Of a stretch of 64,000 nucleotides of DNA, positions 21,101 to 33,000 are shown piece after piece. Position 1 is the first letter of the stretch. Every line of letters starts with the position of its first letter. The position numbers and the translations under genes were made by a program. The notes beneath the pieces are model-generated. The model saw only the letters and a list, made by a program, of their open reading frames with translations. It did not search any database and had not been told where the DNA came from. Origin of the DNA: Botryosphaeria dothidea (taxonomy: Eukaryota; Ascomycota; Dothideomycetes; Botryosphaeriales; Botryosphaeriaceae); contig WWBZ02000001.1 in the NCBI GenBank assembly GCA_011503125.2, positions 1,178,001 to 1,242,000 of the forward strand, written 5' to 3'.

Positions 21101-23319
21101 AGCCTCAACCAGCCCAAACGGGCAATGTGTCAGGTGTAGCACGCTTCTGGCCCAGGCCCGCAGACACGGCGGCTCGTGACCGGATCTTAGGCGGGCCTTC
21201 CTTGCTGTCCTCTCCCTTCCGGCGGGCAAACTCGGCCGGGCAACAGTCGTGCAGCCAGCGATAGCGCCAACAGGCTCAGAGCGTCGGCGCAAAGGGCTGC
21301 GATGATCGAAGCGGCGCCGGCCGGCTCGCAGCAAAACGGGGCGGGCGTGAGAAATGTGGCTCCTAATCCCCTTGCGGCATGCCAACCGTCCAGCGACCAA
21401 GAATTCCGGACGGTGGCAGCAGTTGGCCTATGCCTCTCGGCTTGGTGGTGCCTTTTTCTCTTCTTGCTTGAGGGGAAGGAGGGGCGCGTGGTGGTCCGAG
21501 AGAACTGGTGCCCCGCCGGGAGATGCACGATTGAGTTTATTGAGCGGTTCGCTTAGGCCTCAGGCATCTTGTTGGCCGTTTGGAGGCGCGCGCGCTGGTG
21601 GTTGGCGTGTGAGGGAGTGAGAGGGAGTGTATAGTGTGATGGCGCTAAGGCCGGAGGCTGGGCGGGCAACAGAAAGTGGGCGGTAAGGCCAAGCAACCCT
21701 GCAAGGCGCGGAGCTGGAGGAGCAGCAGTGTGTGACGGCGCACTGACTCAGGTATCCACAACTCTAGACGGGCCGTTGGTTCGGTGCTGGGGCGGTTCGT
21801 TTGGAGTGGAGGTCGCGGTGGGCGGCCGGGGGGAGGGGCATGGTCGCAAGGTCGGCTGCGCTGGCATGGCTGGCCTCGCGCACGCCATTAGCTCGAGATT
21901 GCGCCAGCTGCTGCAGGTGGCTGCTTTCGAAGGCCGGCTCGACATTCCACCAGGATTTCCAGAAATTCTAGAACAGGAGTGCCTATCGCTGCTCAGGAGG
22001 GGACGACCCTGGAGGAGGGAGCTCGCCTAGGCGCGCGAGGGCAGCAGGTCGCGGCTGTTTTGCCGGATGGGTCGCTGGCGGCACAGAAGCGATCCATCCT
22101 CAGGCTTGGCGAGGCTAAGGCAGGCGGGTGACGACGGGGCATGGGTGGTGGGTTCCTGGGCCTGGGTTTCTCCTCCTCTCGCCGTGCGACGTCTGTCCGG
22201 CAGCCAGGCGCGGCGAAACCGGAGAAACCGCGCAGGGCGGCGGCACCCGGACGATCCCAGAGCGTAGCGAGGGCGCTGTGGCCAGCGGCGAGCAGGTGGT
22301 GGTGATGGCTGCTGGCGGGTGTTGCTGCGGGAGCTACAGGGCGGCTGCGCGCGGGCTTACGGCCGGGTAGACAAGGCTCGTCGGCGCGCGAGTAAGCAGC
22401 CTCTTTACCCGGCGCCCAAGAGCAGGGCGGACGGCGGGTGGCTGGCAGTGGCAGCAGCAGTGCGGGCATGCATGGCCCGCGGCTCACGGCAGACCTCAGG
22501 CGCAGGCAGGGGCGGCGCTGCTGCAAAACACCACAACCACGCTGATAAGAATACGAATGTGGGAGCAGAGTGGGCTGTGGGCAGACGTCCTCCAGCCCAG
22601 CCCGGCCCGCGCCGAGGCTCTGGGGAGGCGATTGCAACGTCACAGCTCGAGGCCAGGAACCGTCCCGCTGAAAAAGACCTCCTCGCGGCCCGTGTGCCTC
22701 TCGCTGCAATGCATCACAAAATGGCATCCTCCGCCGAAGCGCCAGCTCCTCTTTGCGATCGTCTGCGCATGTGAAAGCCGCGACACCAGCCTTGCCGGCT
22801 GCCGGGCACAGCAGCACACTGTCTTCAAGCCAGGGAACGAGCCTCCTGGCGCCCCGTGGTGGATCGAAGATCTTTTTCAGAACCGCCCGTCCTGCGCCCA
22901 AGCCACCCAAAGCACTGGCCCTTTTTATTTTTATTTTTTTTATGGATGTGTCTGTTGCGTGGGGGTGCGTGCTGGACGCGGCCGACGGAGCACTCAGGCA
23001 GGCAGGCGCTGGAGGCCAACGAGCACCAACACTCCCAAGACAACGGTCATATTGACCAGAGTCATGAATTGCTCCGCTGATACGAGAGCTGCGTTACAGC
23101 TGGCGAGCTGGGTACATCCATGGTCCTACTTTTTTTTTTCTCTGCTCCCCAAAAATTCTCTCAGTGCCCATCATCACGCTCTCTCCTGGACCATGGCACA
23201 ATAATAAGCCCGACATGCACACCACCGACGCGGTGCTGCGAATACCGACGACAACCGAATTGGCACGGCTCGCCCTCTCCCTTGCTCCTTGCAAAACCGC
23301 CGCCCCCCCCCCGCTATCT
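18113..23319. other. 5.2-kb gene-poor tract
   Basis: No frame here has a recognisable domain on either strand. It has three textures: an AT-rich part (18.1-19.4 kb), a purine-rich part on the plus strand (18.87-19.08 and 19.8-20.5 kb), and a very GC-rich part (21.0-22.9 kb) whose long frames, for example 305 codons on the minus strand at 21993-22910, are of a kind expected by chance at high GC. A short-intron gene with poorly conserved exons cannot be excluded. It may contain non-coding transcripts. Confidence 0.45.
18871..19080 (+). repeat. Polypurine tract, about 210 bp
   Basis: The plus strand is strongly enriched in A and G (for example AGAGAGGAAGGGG, GAGGAGAGA, AAACAGAGAAAGAG) with few pyrimidines. 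It is not a strict short tandem repeat. The complementary minus strand gives a low-complexity Leu/Ser/Phe-rich frame, which is why a 229-codon frame appears there. Confidence 0.6.
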
Positions 23320-25439
23320 TCATCCCACCAGAGCAGACCATACCCGACGAGCCATGGCCACGCCGCCCTTGCTCGGCTTCTCCTTCGGCTGTGCTGCTTC
23401 GTCCGCCTTCTGCCGCCGTTCTAGCTCATCGAAGATGAAAGCCTCGCTGAAATCCATCTCCTCGGGACGCACTATCCTAGTCCCATACCACCACTTGTAC
23501 CCAAAGTAGTCCAGCACGAAGAGCGGAGCCGCGATGTACGTCGCGAAGAAGTTCTCCGCGCTGGGCTTGCCGTCGAAGGGGAAGATGGCCAGGTAGAACT
23601 CGGCCACCATGATCAGGAAGATGACGACCAAGCCCGCGTACTGGCTCCACGGCGCCAACACGTCGTGGAACGGCAGCGTCTTGTGGTCGATCCCCTGCGC
23701 CCTTAGGCCCTTCCGGAAGCGGATGTGCATCCAGTAGATGGTCGCCCACTGCAGGAAGCCGCTGATGCCCACCTGTGGAGACCCAGCCGCGTCAGAATTT
23801 TCCCTCTCTTAGAGTTTCCTTTCGAATTGGGCAGGAGCGTAGCAGCGCTTACCAGTGAGGAGAACCAATTGTACACCTGCTCCGCGGTCGAGTTGCAGTT
23901 CAGGTAGCAAAGCCCGCCACCAAGGATCATGCTAACGGTCATGGCAACGTACGGGCGCCCCTGGCGGTCCTTGCGCCCAAACACCGGATGCACCCACTTG
24001 AGGTCGGACAGCGCGCAGAGAGTCCGTGACGCAATGTATGCGGAAGTGATGCCACACGAGATCACTGTGATCAGGATGAAGGCATTGAGCGCGTGCGCAA
24101 GTCCGAAGAGGTTACACGCTCTGATTGCAAGCACGAACGGCGAGGCAAGAGTGCCCGAAGCATTTACAAGATTTGGCTCGTTGTAGGGGATGCACATGCC
24201 GACCAGCCCTGAGAACCGTCAACTGTGTTGTTAATGTGAGCAGGACAGCATCACTTACAGATATTCACCACGAAGAAGGCGAACATACGCCAGAACAGAG
24301 GGCGCACGGAGCGCTTCACAGTCTCGCGAGGATCCTTGGCTTCTCCGGCCATAACCGCAATGTGCTCGCCTTGACCCAATCAGTAAAGGCTTGGGTCGGG
24401 GCAGGGGCAAACCACTTACCACCACCGAAACTGAAGCCAGCTTGTACAAAGGCTGCTGCAATACCTCTGATGCCATTCACGAATGCGCCGGGATCCTTCC
24501 AGTATCTGAACTCAATGGGTCCGTGTGTAGCAGGAATGCCGCCGCTCGTCATCACAATCATGAAGAAGATGATGGCTACAAGGGCAAGGCACTTCAGGAA
24601 AGAAAACCAAAACTCAACCTCCCCGTACAGCTTGACTGGCCAAATATTGATGAACACAATGATCACGAGGAAGATGGTGATCCATGCTGCCAACGGGACC
24701 TTGTACGATGTTTCCCAGTAGTGAAGAACGGAGATGCAGGCGGTGATTTCGGCGGGTATAATCCTTCAAGGAGGTCAGTGGGAGTAGAAGTCACGTGTAA
24801 AGGTTCAGAGACCGTACATCACCCACTAATCATCATCAGCTAACAGCACAAGAGGCGAGAGAACGAGAAGCTTACGTTGAACCAAAAGTTGATCCCGATG
24901 GCGAATCCGAGCGCAGGATCGACGTATTCGCCAGCTTGGCGTGTGAATCCTCCATGCACAGGCTTGTATGCCGTCATTTCTCCAATGGAGGTATACATGA
25001 TGTACACAATCCACCTGCGAATCATAGTCAATGATGACGCACGCGCAACTAAGCGTTGCCTGACTCACGCCATGATGGTATACGACACGGCGATTCCTCC
25101 CGGGCCGGCTACGGACCGTGACGTTAGCAGGGCGCATCACGCAATCCTTCCGTCGTGTAATATTTACTGACCTTTCGTCAAGGCACTTCCAGTGCCAACC
25201 CAAAGACCTGTTCCGATACCAGCACCGAACGCCATCATCATGATCTGACGCCTCTTCAGCGACCGCTCGTACCCTACCTCGACCAAGCCGACAGTGCCTG
25301 CCTCCCTCTCGGAGGCGTCGGATGAGGGCTCGACAGCCACATCGGCAGCATTCTTCTTTTCGTCCTTGGAGCCGGTATTTGTCGACGAAGATGAGGGCGT
25401 GTTGGTGGCGAGCTCGGGTTCTCCAACTGGCTGGGCCAT
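23320..25439 (-). CDS. Amino-acid permease (APC superfamily, YAT type)
   Basis: A plasma-membrane proton-coupled amino-acid importer of the fungal YAT family. Eight exons on the minus strand: 25439-25172, 25108-25069, 25014-24876, 24825-24818, 24763-24420, 24369-24259, 24208-23853 and 23772-23320, giving 572 aa. The N-terminal cytoplasmic tail is Ser/Thr/Glu-rich to about residue 70, followed by RSLKRRQIMMMAFGAGIGTG, the family's first-helix signature. Later landmarks are GGIAVSYTIMAWIVYIMYTS, GEMTAYKPVHGGFTRQAGEY, NWVMIIPAEITA, GGGEHIAVMAGEAKDPRET and RTLCALSDL. About twelve hydrophobic segments are present. The fourth exon is only 8 nt (TGGGTGAT) and is required to link FWFN to MIIPAEIT in frame. 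It diverges from the dehalogenase-like gene at 26208. The transported amino acid cannot be decided from sequence. Confidence 0.92.
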
Positions 25440-26207
25440 GGCTGTGGCTGCGGCAAACAATAGTGCCACCAAACGCACGAGAGTAAAAAATGGGCAAGAG
25501 TTGAGACCCAATGGCTTCGGGGCCTCGCAGATACATCTACCACTCCGCTATCTCTTTCTATCTCCACGACCTGGATCCTCGACTCAGCTCAAGGTAGCAA
25601 CAAACGACGCTCTGCCGTGGTCGCCTCTGACTGCACACGTCAACACCCATCCACCATAGGTCGCCAGTACCAGAGATCCCCGACATGCTACCTATCGCAG
25701 CAATCAATGCGGAGCAGTCGACCAATGCGAGCTCTCTTGGGCTGGAGACAGGAAGGTGGACGCGCAAAGCTTTCACCAAGCGGGACAGGGGCGGGCTCGG
25801 CAGAGCTTGAGTTACTTCCTATCACCGAAACATACTGGAGGCTAATTGCGCATCGGAAGAGAGCGTGCAGACGCGTGGTGCCTTCGCATTCCCCCGCGAC
25901 GCGGTGACTCGGGAGGCAGCTTCACGTGGCCGAGAGATCCGGGGGGGCTTTTAGGCAAAGGTGGGGTTTGGTGCAGCAGCTGTGCCTGCAAGGGTCCTGG
26001 AGATCCCTATCCGCGCGCCGTTGAGGGGGCACACCAAGGCTTGGGAGATCCGCATGGCGCGAGCGAGGTCGGAGATGCTGTTCTCGTCTTTTGCCCATTT
26101 CTAGCTCTCGATTCCTCTTTTCAGTCTTCAATTCGCCCCTGTCACCCGACGCCGACACTGCTCTTGGATCTCCTGACCTCCTCCACCACCTCCTCGCAAC
26201 ACCGACC
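25440..26207. promoter_or_regulatory. Divergent promoter region, permease and HAD hydrolase
   Basis: A 768-bp spacer between divergent genes. No gene with motifs is visible. The last 100 bp before the HAD start are pyrimidine-rich (TCCTGACCTCCTCCACCACC), as in many fungal leaders. Confidence 0.5.
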
Positions 26208-26983
26208 ATGTCCGCACCCACGAAGAAGCACGTCGTCTTCGACGTCGTCGGCACTTGTGTGGGCTACGACGTCTGGTTCGACGCCATCGCCGCGCAGCTG
26301 GGCGAGCGCTTCGCCAAAGAGGGCATCAAGCCGCAGCTCTTCGCCTTCGCCTGGATGGAGGCCGCCGAGCGCGAATACACGTACCTGTCGCTGTCTGGGC
26401 GCTACACCGTCTTCTCCAAGGTGCAGGCGGCCCTCTTCTACCGCATGCTCTACCAGTCCGGCATCGCGGAGCCGCGCCAGTTCGCCAGCGACGCCGACCT
26501 CAAGGTGCTCATGGACGCGTACATGAACCTGAAGATGCGCGAGGGCGTGCCGGAGATGTTCGCCAGGCTGCGCGCGGCGGGCTTCACCTGCTGGTGCCTC
26601 ACGGCGGGCGACCGCACGCGCGTGGCCGGCTACTTCGAGAAGGCGGGCGTGCCGCTGCCCGCCGAGAACTTCATGAGCTGCGACACGAGCGGCGTGGGCA
26701 AGCCGGACCCCAGGGCCTACGAGCCCGCGCTCAAGGCGCTCGGCGACGGCGAGAAGTGGTTCGCGGCGGCGCACATGTGGGACGTGTCTGCGGCGCGGAC
26801 GGTCGGGTAAGATTCTCTCTCACTCTGCTGCTGCTGCTCCTGATGCTGACATGTTGCAGATTCAAGGGCGCGTACACGAGCGTATGGGAGAGGGAGCCGT
26901 GCCCCGAGATCTTCGGCGAGATGGACGTGATGGCGGAGACGCCGCTGGAGATGGCAGACAAGATAATCGCGGCATCGTCATAG
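26208..26983 (+). CDS. Haloacid dehalogenase-like hydrolase (type II)
   Basis: A HAD-superfamily hydrolase resembling L-2-haloacid dehalogenases. Exons 26208-26806 and 26860-26983 give 240 aa, the normal size. Motif I is VVFDVVGT with nucleophile Asp12; motif II is CLTAGD; motif III is VGKPDPRAYEPAL with the conserved Lys; motif IV is AAHMWDVSAARTVGFKGAY, with its last residues supplied by exon 2. The cap domain lies between residues about 20 and 110. No signal peptide, so cytosolic. In this group the nucleophilic Asp attacks the substrate, but many fungal members are phosphatases or have unknown substrates, so dehalogenation is not proven. It is very GC-rich at third positions, like the neighbouring DAO gene. 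Confidence 0.9.
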
Positions 26984-27457
26984 CTGTAGCCGATCAACCT
27001 CAAGCTGGCAAAAAGCAAATAGAAACAAGCACTCTGTGGCCATAGCTCCCTCTCTGATCGCCCTATCGATAGGCTGCCTTCGCTCTTCTCCGATCCCTGT
27101 CTGCCGTTCTCCGGTCTGATACGAGCGCGGCCCGCAGCCATCGCTCCCCCTCTTGCGCAATTCGCCCTCGTCCTCTCCCACTTCTGACACTGGGCGCAGA
27201 GCTCGAGGACCCTCTGCAAGAGCTCGCACATCCCCGCAGTTTACGGCTTCGCGCGAGCAGACGCGCCCGATGTCGGGACTTGGACTGGCGTCGGTCGAAT
27301 GATCTTTGTACATAGCAAATTCCAGGGTGCTGATTGCTGCTGAACTCCAAGTCCTCTTATATCCATTCGAAGCGTGATGTGCAGGTAGTCCACTCGTTTG
27401 GCATCTAGACGGTCAACGCAACACCACCACCCACCTACCCGGCAGAACACCACCACC
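26984..27457. other. Spacer between HAD hydrolase and DAO oxidoreductase
   Basis: 474 bp between two plus-strand genes. It holds the HAD 3' UTR and DAO promoter. A CA/AC-rich leader (ACACCACCACCCACC) precedes the DAO ATG. No further gene seen. Confidence 0.5.
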
Positions 27458-28256
27458 ATGTCGTCCGCGCAAACCGCCCAGGCCCGTCTCTCCCAGATCC
27501 AGAGCAACGTCCAGCCGCCGTCGTCGATATACTCGACCGAGCCCTCGACCGAACATGCGCCCTACCCCTACCCGGTCCCCGCCTCGGTGACGCCCTTCTG
27601 GCGCACCGAGCTGCACGCGCTCGACAGCGCGCGCACGACGCCCGACCTACCCGACGAGGCCGACATCGTCATCATCGGCGCCGGCTACGCGGGCGCGTCG
27701 ACGGCCTACCACCTGCTCAAGGACAACCCCAGCCCGCCCAAGATCGTGATCCTCGAGGCGCGCGAGGCGTGCTCAGGCGCCACCGGGCGGAATGGTGCCA
27801 GCAACCCCCCTCCAGAAGAACAAGCAAGAAGCGCGCGGTCCGACTAACCAACTTTCCCCCCCCCAAGGCGGCCACCTCAAGCCCGACGTCTACTTCCAAG
27901 TCCCCAAATACACGGCGCTCTTCGGCGCGGCGGCCGCCGACGAGCTCGCCCTCTTCGAGGCCTCGCAGGTGCTCGCGGTCAAGGAGCTCGTCGAGCGCGA
28001 GCGCATCGACTGCGACTTCGTCCTCACGCGCGCCGTCGACGTCTGCCTCGACGCCGAGCACGCCGCCAAGTGCAAGCGCGAGTACCGCGAGCTGCAGCGC
28101 GCGGGCCGCCCCTCCGTGCGCGACGTCTACTTCGCCGAGGGCGAGCAGGCGGAGATCGTGTCGGGCGTCAAGGGGGCCAAGTGCGCGCACACGTTCACCG
28201 CCGGATCCGTCTGGTAAGAGAAGAAAACTGCCCTTTTTCCCTTGCCTGTCTATCCC

Positions 28257-28293
<37 letters not shown>

Positions 28294-30059
28294 GTGCGTG
28301 GTTCGCCCTGCACATGTTCGGTGCCCGCCTGCTGCTGCTGCCGCCGCTGCCTTCCTTCCCGCTGCGCTGGAAACGCCACCGGTGAAGGAAAGATAAATTG
28401 CGGATGGGGGCGAAAGGGCGACGGTAGCCGGCAGCCGAAAGAACGCGAACAGCGAGCCAGCCAGCCGGCGCGGGGAAATAAGCTTTTTCTTGTCCGGTGG
28501 GATTCTTTCCGCTGTGCTTGCCCGTTTTCACGAGCACGCATCAGTTGACCGGTGGGGCCTGGTTTCTCGGGTCACATATCCGCTGCTGCGCTGCTCTCTC
28601 GGGGTTGCCCTATTCGCTTTCCGCGGGGGAGGACGCTGTCCCGCGGGAGTCGGATGAGGTGGCTTGAGACGGAACCCTCGCCATGGCTTAATATGGCTGG
28701 CGTCGGTCGACGTCGGCAAAAGAAGGGTCGAAGTGGTACGAGCAAGAGCTAAAGAACAAGTAAAAGGGACGGAGATTAAACAAAGGAGTTTTGAAGAGTA
28801 TCACAGAAGGGGTGATCAGCAGGCGGCGGAGCAGAAGACGATGGCGGGGTAGCAGTGCGAGAAAAGAGGCGTCGCGGAGCACGGCGAGGAAGAGGCTAGA
28901 GAGGGGGCGCTTTCTGCAACCGCCTTTGCAAGCCACAAATTGTCTGTTGTTTTTTTGGTTCCTTTGACTAATGGCTCCAACACCAACAGGCCGTACAAGC
29001 TGGTCATGCACCTGCTTTCGCTGGCCGTGTCGCGCGGCGTCAACCTGCAGACGCACACGCCCGTGACCAGCGTCTCCGAGGCGCGCGACGAGGGGAACCG
29101 CTGGGCCGTCAGCACCCCGCGCGGCCGCCTGCGCGCCAAGCAGGTCGTCTACTGCACCAACGCCTACACCGCCGGCGTCGCGCCCCAGTACCGCGACAAG
29201 ATAATTCCCGTCAAGGGCATCTGCAGCAGGATCGCTGTGCCCGAGGGCGCGCCCAAGCCGCATCTGCCAAACACCTACAGCGTACGTAAAAGAAAACGAA
29301 CTCCAATAACACCATTCGCTGCCGCTAGCACCCCATTGCCGAACCGAGCGTTGCGACTGAAAATTGCTGCAGTTAAGGTACGCCCCCGGAATATACGACT
29401 ACCAGATCACCCGTCCGGACGGCAGCATCATCATCGGCGGCGCCAAGCAGTGGTTCTGGCATGACAAGAGCCACTGGTACGGTGTGACCGACGATGCTTC
29501 GCTGATCGAACCCGCGAAGCAGCACTTTCCCGGCTTCATGCAGCGCAACTACCGCGGCTGGGAGCAGAGCGGTGCTGAAGTCGACAAGATCTGGACCGGC
29601 ATCATGGGCGTGAGTTGCTCTCTCCGTTATCCCATTGAACCCACTTACCTGCATCCCCTTCAATCGAGACCGTATTCAACATCATTGCTTTACATCGCGC
29701 AAGAGCCTGAACTCGCTTGCCTTCCCTCCACCCTCCTTCACCTTACCATTGCGTAACGTTTTCTTTCCATCTCGTCGCTTGTACCAACCGACGTTGCACT
29801 GTACTGACCGGCATTCCTCTAGTACACCGCCGACATGATGCCACACATCGGCGAGGTGCCCTCGAAGCCCGGCCAGTTCATCATTGGCGGCTTCAACGGG
29901 CACGGCATGCCGCTGATCTTCCTCTCGTCCAAGGGCCTCGCCAAGATGATTCTCGACGGCGCACCCTTTGAGGAGACAGGCATCCCGCGCCTGTTCAAGA
30001 CGACAGCCGAGAGGTTGGCGAGCGACGAGAATCTGATCTTGAACAGCAAGCCGCAGTAG
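27458..30059 (+). CDS. FAD-dependent oxidoreductase, DAO family
   Basis: A flavin oxidase of the DAO fold (D-amino-acid, sarcosine and related amine oxidases). Exons 27458-27794, 27868-28213, 28990-29281, 29373-29609 and 29823-30059 give 482 aa. The dinucleotide-binding motif ADIVIIGAGYAGASTAYHLL lies near residue 70; GATGRNGGHLKPDVYF follows and is formed across intron 1. Later blocks are YKLVMHLLSLAVSRGVNLQT, KQVVYCTNAYTAGVAP and, near the end, TADMMPHIGEVP and IIGGFNGHGMPLIFLSSKGL. Intron 2 (28214-28989) is 776 bp, more than ten times the usual length here, and contains a (TC)14 run; intron 4 is 213 bp. No signal peptide is seen. The amine or amino-acid substrate is unknown; proximity to an amino-acid permease is suggestive only. 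Confidence 0.92.
28262..28290 (+). repeat. (TC)n microsatellite inside a DAO intron
   Basis: About 14 perfect TC units in the long second intron of the DAO gene. It lies close to the 5' splice site, within a wider pyrimidine-rich segment. Likely length-polymorphic. Confidence 0.9.
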
Positions 30060-33000
30060 GCAGGTGTAATGTGACGGGAGGAGGCGGCAGTGAATGTAGA
30101 ATGCAATGCGCGGGTCGTGGTAGCAGCGTTGGACTTGAACTGTAGAAGCGACTTAGAGGATGTGTGGGACCATGAGCTTGACTCGGATAGAAAGCACGTC
30201 CACAGTCGAGATTGTACTGGGCATCGGAGTCTACTGGTTAGCAACGAGCAGTTGGGAGAACTAATTTCGGAGTTTCGCTGTGTTTCCAGCGCCTTGTCAA
30301 GGGCACTGAAAAGAAACAAATTTTTTTTTTCTCGGTTTGCGAATCATGCTCGCGAATGTCGAAATCGTATCCGGGATGATGATAAGACATAGGGAGAGGG
30401 GGTGTCGGTGCCGGCGGAGCGCGCCGACGAAGAGACACATCTTGATGAGAGAGCGTCGGTGCGGCTGAATTGTCGGCAGCCTCAAACCTTTCTGTCCATA
30501 ACAGGCACGCCGGGCAACTCCACCCGCAAAAGCTGATGACCGGAGAGCCCAGGCCATCTCGTACGGTTGCGGGATCGTCTGCTGACTACGGCCGTACCCG
30601 CGTGGGGCTCGGTTGTCCCTGTCTCAGGTCCACACAACGGCCAACACGGCTCGCATGCGACCTTGACAATGATGAAGGGCGATCTGCAAAAGACTGCTCG
30701 AGCGCACGCTTCGTGGGGCTGCCATCATGATGCAAGCGGCTTCTTCCGACTAAGAGCACGAAGCGCTGTAGTGGAGCTCTCTGTCATCATTGCCACCAGT
30801 AGCAAGGAGTCCGCTCAAATCCGATGACACTAGGCGATATGCTCCCGACAGCTTGGTTTGACTGTCGGATCAGGAAAAAGCATCGCGAGACATCGAGGTC
30901 GCCCTTCCATCGCGCGTAGTGGTCTCCTGGGTGGTGTGGGCGCGCAGTCAGAATTCATTTGGCTGGGTGGAGTTCGTCCATCATCAGATATTACAATGCA
31001 GTGTTAACATTTCGGAGCGAAAGATAAGGAGTCGAGGTATACGACGATCGCCGAGACATTGGAGACGTGCACGACTAGTGGTGTCAGAACACGAAGGACC
31101 TGGTGTAGTTAGTGAAGTTGGTGAGAAGGGCCCGTCTCGAGGACCTTGCCGGATCACCTATGCAGGAATCAGGGCGCATTCCGTGGCAGGCCGGGCATTG
31201 TGGAGAGGTAGGGAGCGGCCAAGAGATGGCTTGGCGTCGTTCAAAGTAGATGTTTAGGGTAAGCACCTGCCGGTGGTTCTCTGCACCATCGTCATAGTGT
31301 CCGAGAGGGGCAGCACGTTAATAGAAGCTGTGCCTGATAGTGTGTTATCGGCGTCAAAGCCCTACTTCCCGAGAATGTGGAACAGTCGATGCGCCGGCTG
31401 CAGAGTTGGCTAGCCTTCATGCTGAGAGGTTAGTCGGCTTGCAGCGTTCCTTGCTGTATACAGTCTAGCTTTGTGAGCCCATATGGCCCACAGACAGACC
31501 TGCTCATGCGACGAGCAACGCAGATGTTCGTATCTACAGGTAGATCAGGGACCGGCAATGGGAACGTATCGGGGATTCGATCGTCTGTGGTGGGCCAATG
31601 TGGAGGTGGGCGAGTCCAGGGTCCGGCGATGGGTCTGCATGCGTCGTCCGTTTCGTGATGCGCAACATGTCTTCTCGCGTAGCATACGCCTAGAGAAGCA
31701 GTGCCGATCCATAGGGCCAGACGCCTTGCGTCCGTAGGTGTTGTCTCTTTCCCCAGATGATCCACCGTGGCCTGGGCTTGATCTTCGTGCTTTGCTTCCA
31801 GACAGGCCTCTGCACCGGAGCCTTGGCCAGGCACACCCCTGTTCTTGAGCCCGGGAGCCGCAACCGTTTTTGGAAGGTAATCGTCCTCGCTGAGGATGGT
31901 TCGGCCCGTGAGAGCCCTACCTGCAGGCCGAGCGGAGGATGTTCCCAATGCGGGCGTCTGACGATGGGGCCGTTGGACAAAAGTCGGAACGTGCGACTTC
32001 TGCAGGCGCTAATGCGCTGGTATCTCTCGTGCTGCTGCTGCCGCTGCACAGCCACGGAGAAAGGATAGCGTGCGAAAGAGCTCCGCCCTCCGTCAGCACG
32101 CCAGCTCCCAGCAAACTTCCGATCGGTGATAAGAAAACGGGAAGATTCGATAGAATGCGTCCATGGGCTTCTCGGGGCATTTTGACTTTTTCCAGTTCCT
32201 GAAATGGAAGGCTTCCATGCCTGTGAGACCCGTGTCGTAAGGCTGAGCCTCGTCTGCCAAGAAAAGATTCACACGCACACACTCTTACTGTGGACCGTTC
32301 ATGGAATTTGCATGTGCTTGAGGTCGGTCTCGCTTGCATATCCTCCTTAAGGACTTTATGGTGGGCAGTTTCATAGACCCAGAAGCGCCGGCTCCTCTTT
32401 TCTGCTCCAATTTTTCCAATTCAAGCAAAGGTCGTAGATGGTACATAGAATAATATCATCTCCTGGTTTGCAATGGAAAGAGTCTGGCAGCAAAAGAAGA
32501 GCAGTGAGGCCGCTACGTCGTCCACGCTGCGGATCTAGAGATACTGTAGATGCGCCACCTTCGTTCATGAAACGGACGTGCAGCTGCAATCGCACAAGTT
32601 GGAGCCTGTAAGCAGCATGGCCGGAGCGTGGGGGGCAGAAGTGTCTGTGCGTTCTTGACGGCTGTCCTAAAACACGGCCAGTGGTGAATAGAGCGGCCGA
32701 CATGCAGCTGAAAAAAAGGCGTGCCTCCGTGGGTTGCTCCAGATAGGAACCGTCCGAAAGGCGCGAAGTCCAGCAACCGGGCGAGAAGCACATGTGTCTT
32801 CCGGGGAAAGCCTCGCGGCAGGCGAGTGGGTCGAGTGCGGGCAGAGCGCATGTCCCGTGTGCGGGCAGACCACAGTACCGCTGTGGATAATGGGCCGTCG
32901 TCGCTCACCTCCCTCAGGCCAAGACTTGCGCTCGGGTGGAAAAATTCCGGTTCAAATTTGGCTCTATGTAGCTGTGCTCACCGTCGTCCCTCCACAACGT

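Noticed and set aside
21993..22910. 305-codon minus-strand frame in GC-rich DNA
   Set aside because: Random-looking Arg/Pro/Ala composition, no domain, and overlapping long frames on the other strand; expected by chance at this GC content.
28262..28290. TC repeat as a CRISPR-like or satellite array
   Set aside because: A simple dinucleotide microsatellite without spacers.
27717..28541. 274-codon minus-strand frame
   Set aside because: It spans a DAO exon and intron on the opposite strand and includes the TC repeat translated as Glu/Arg repeats; an artefact.
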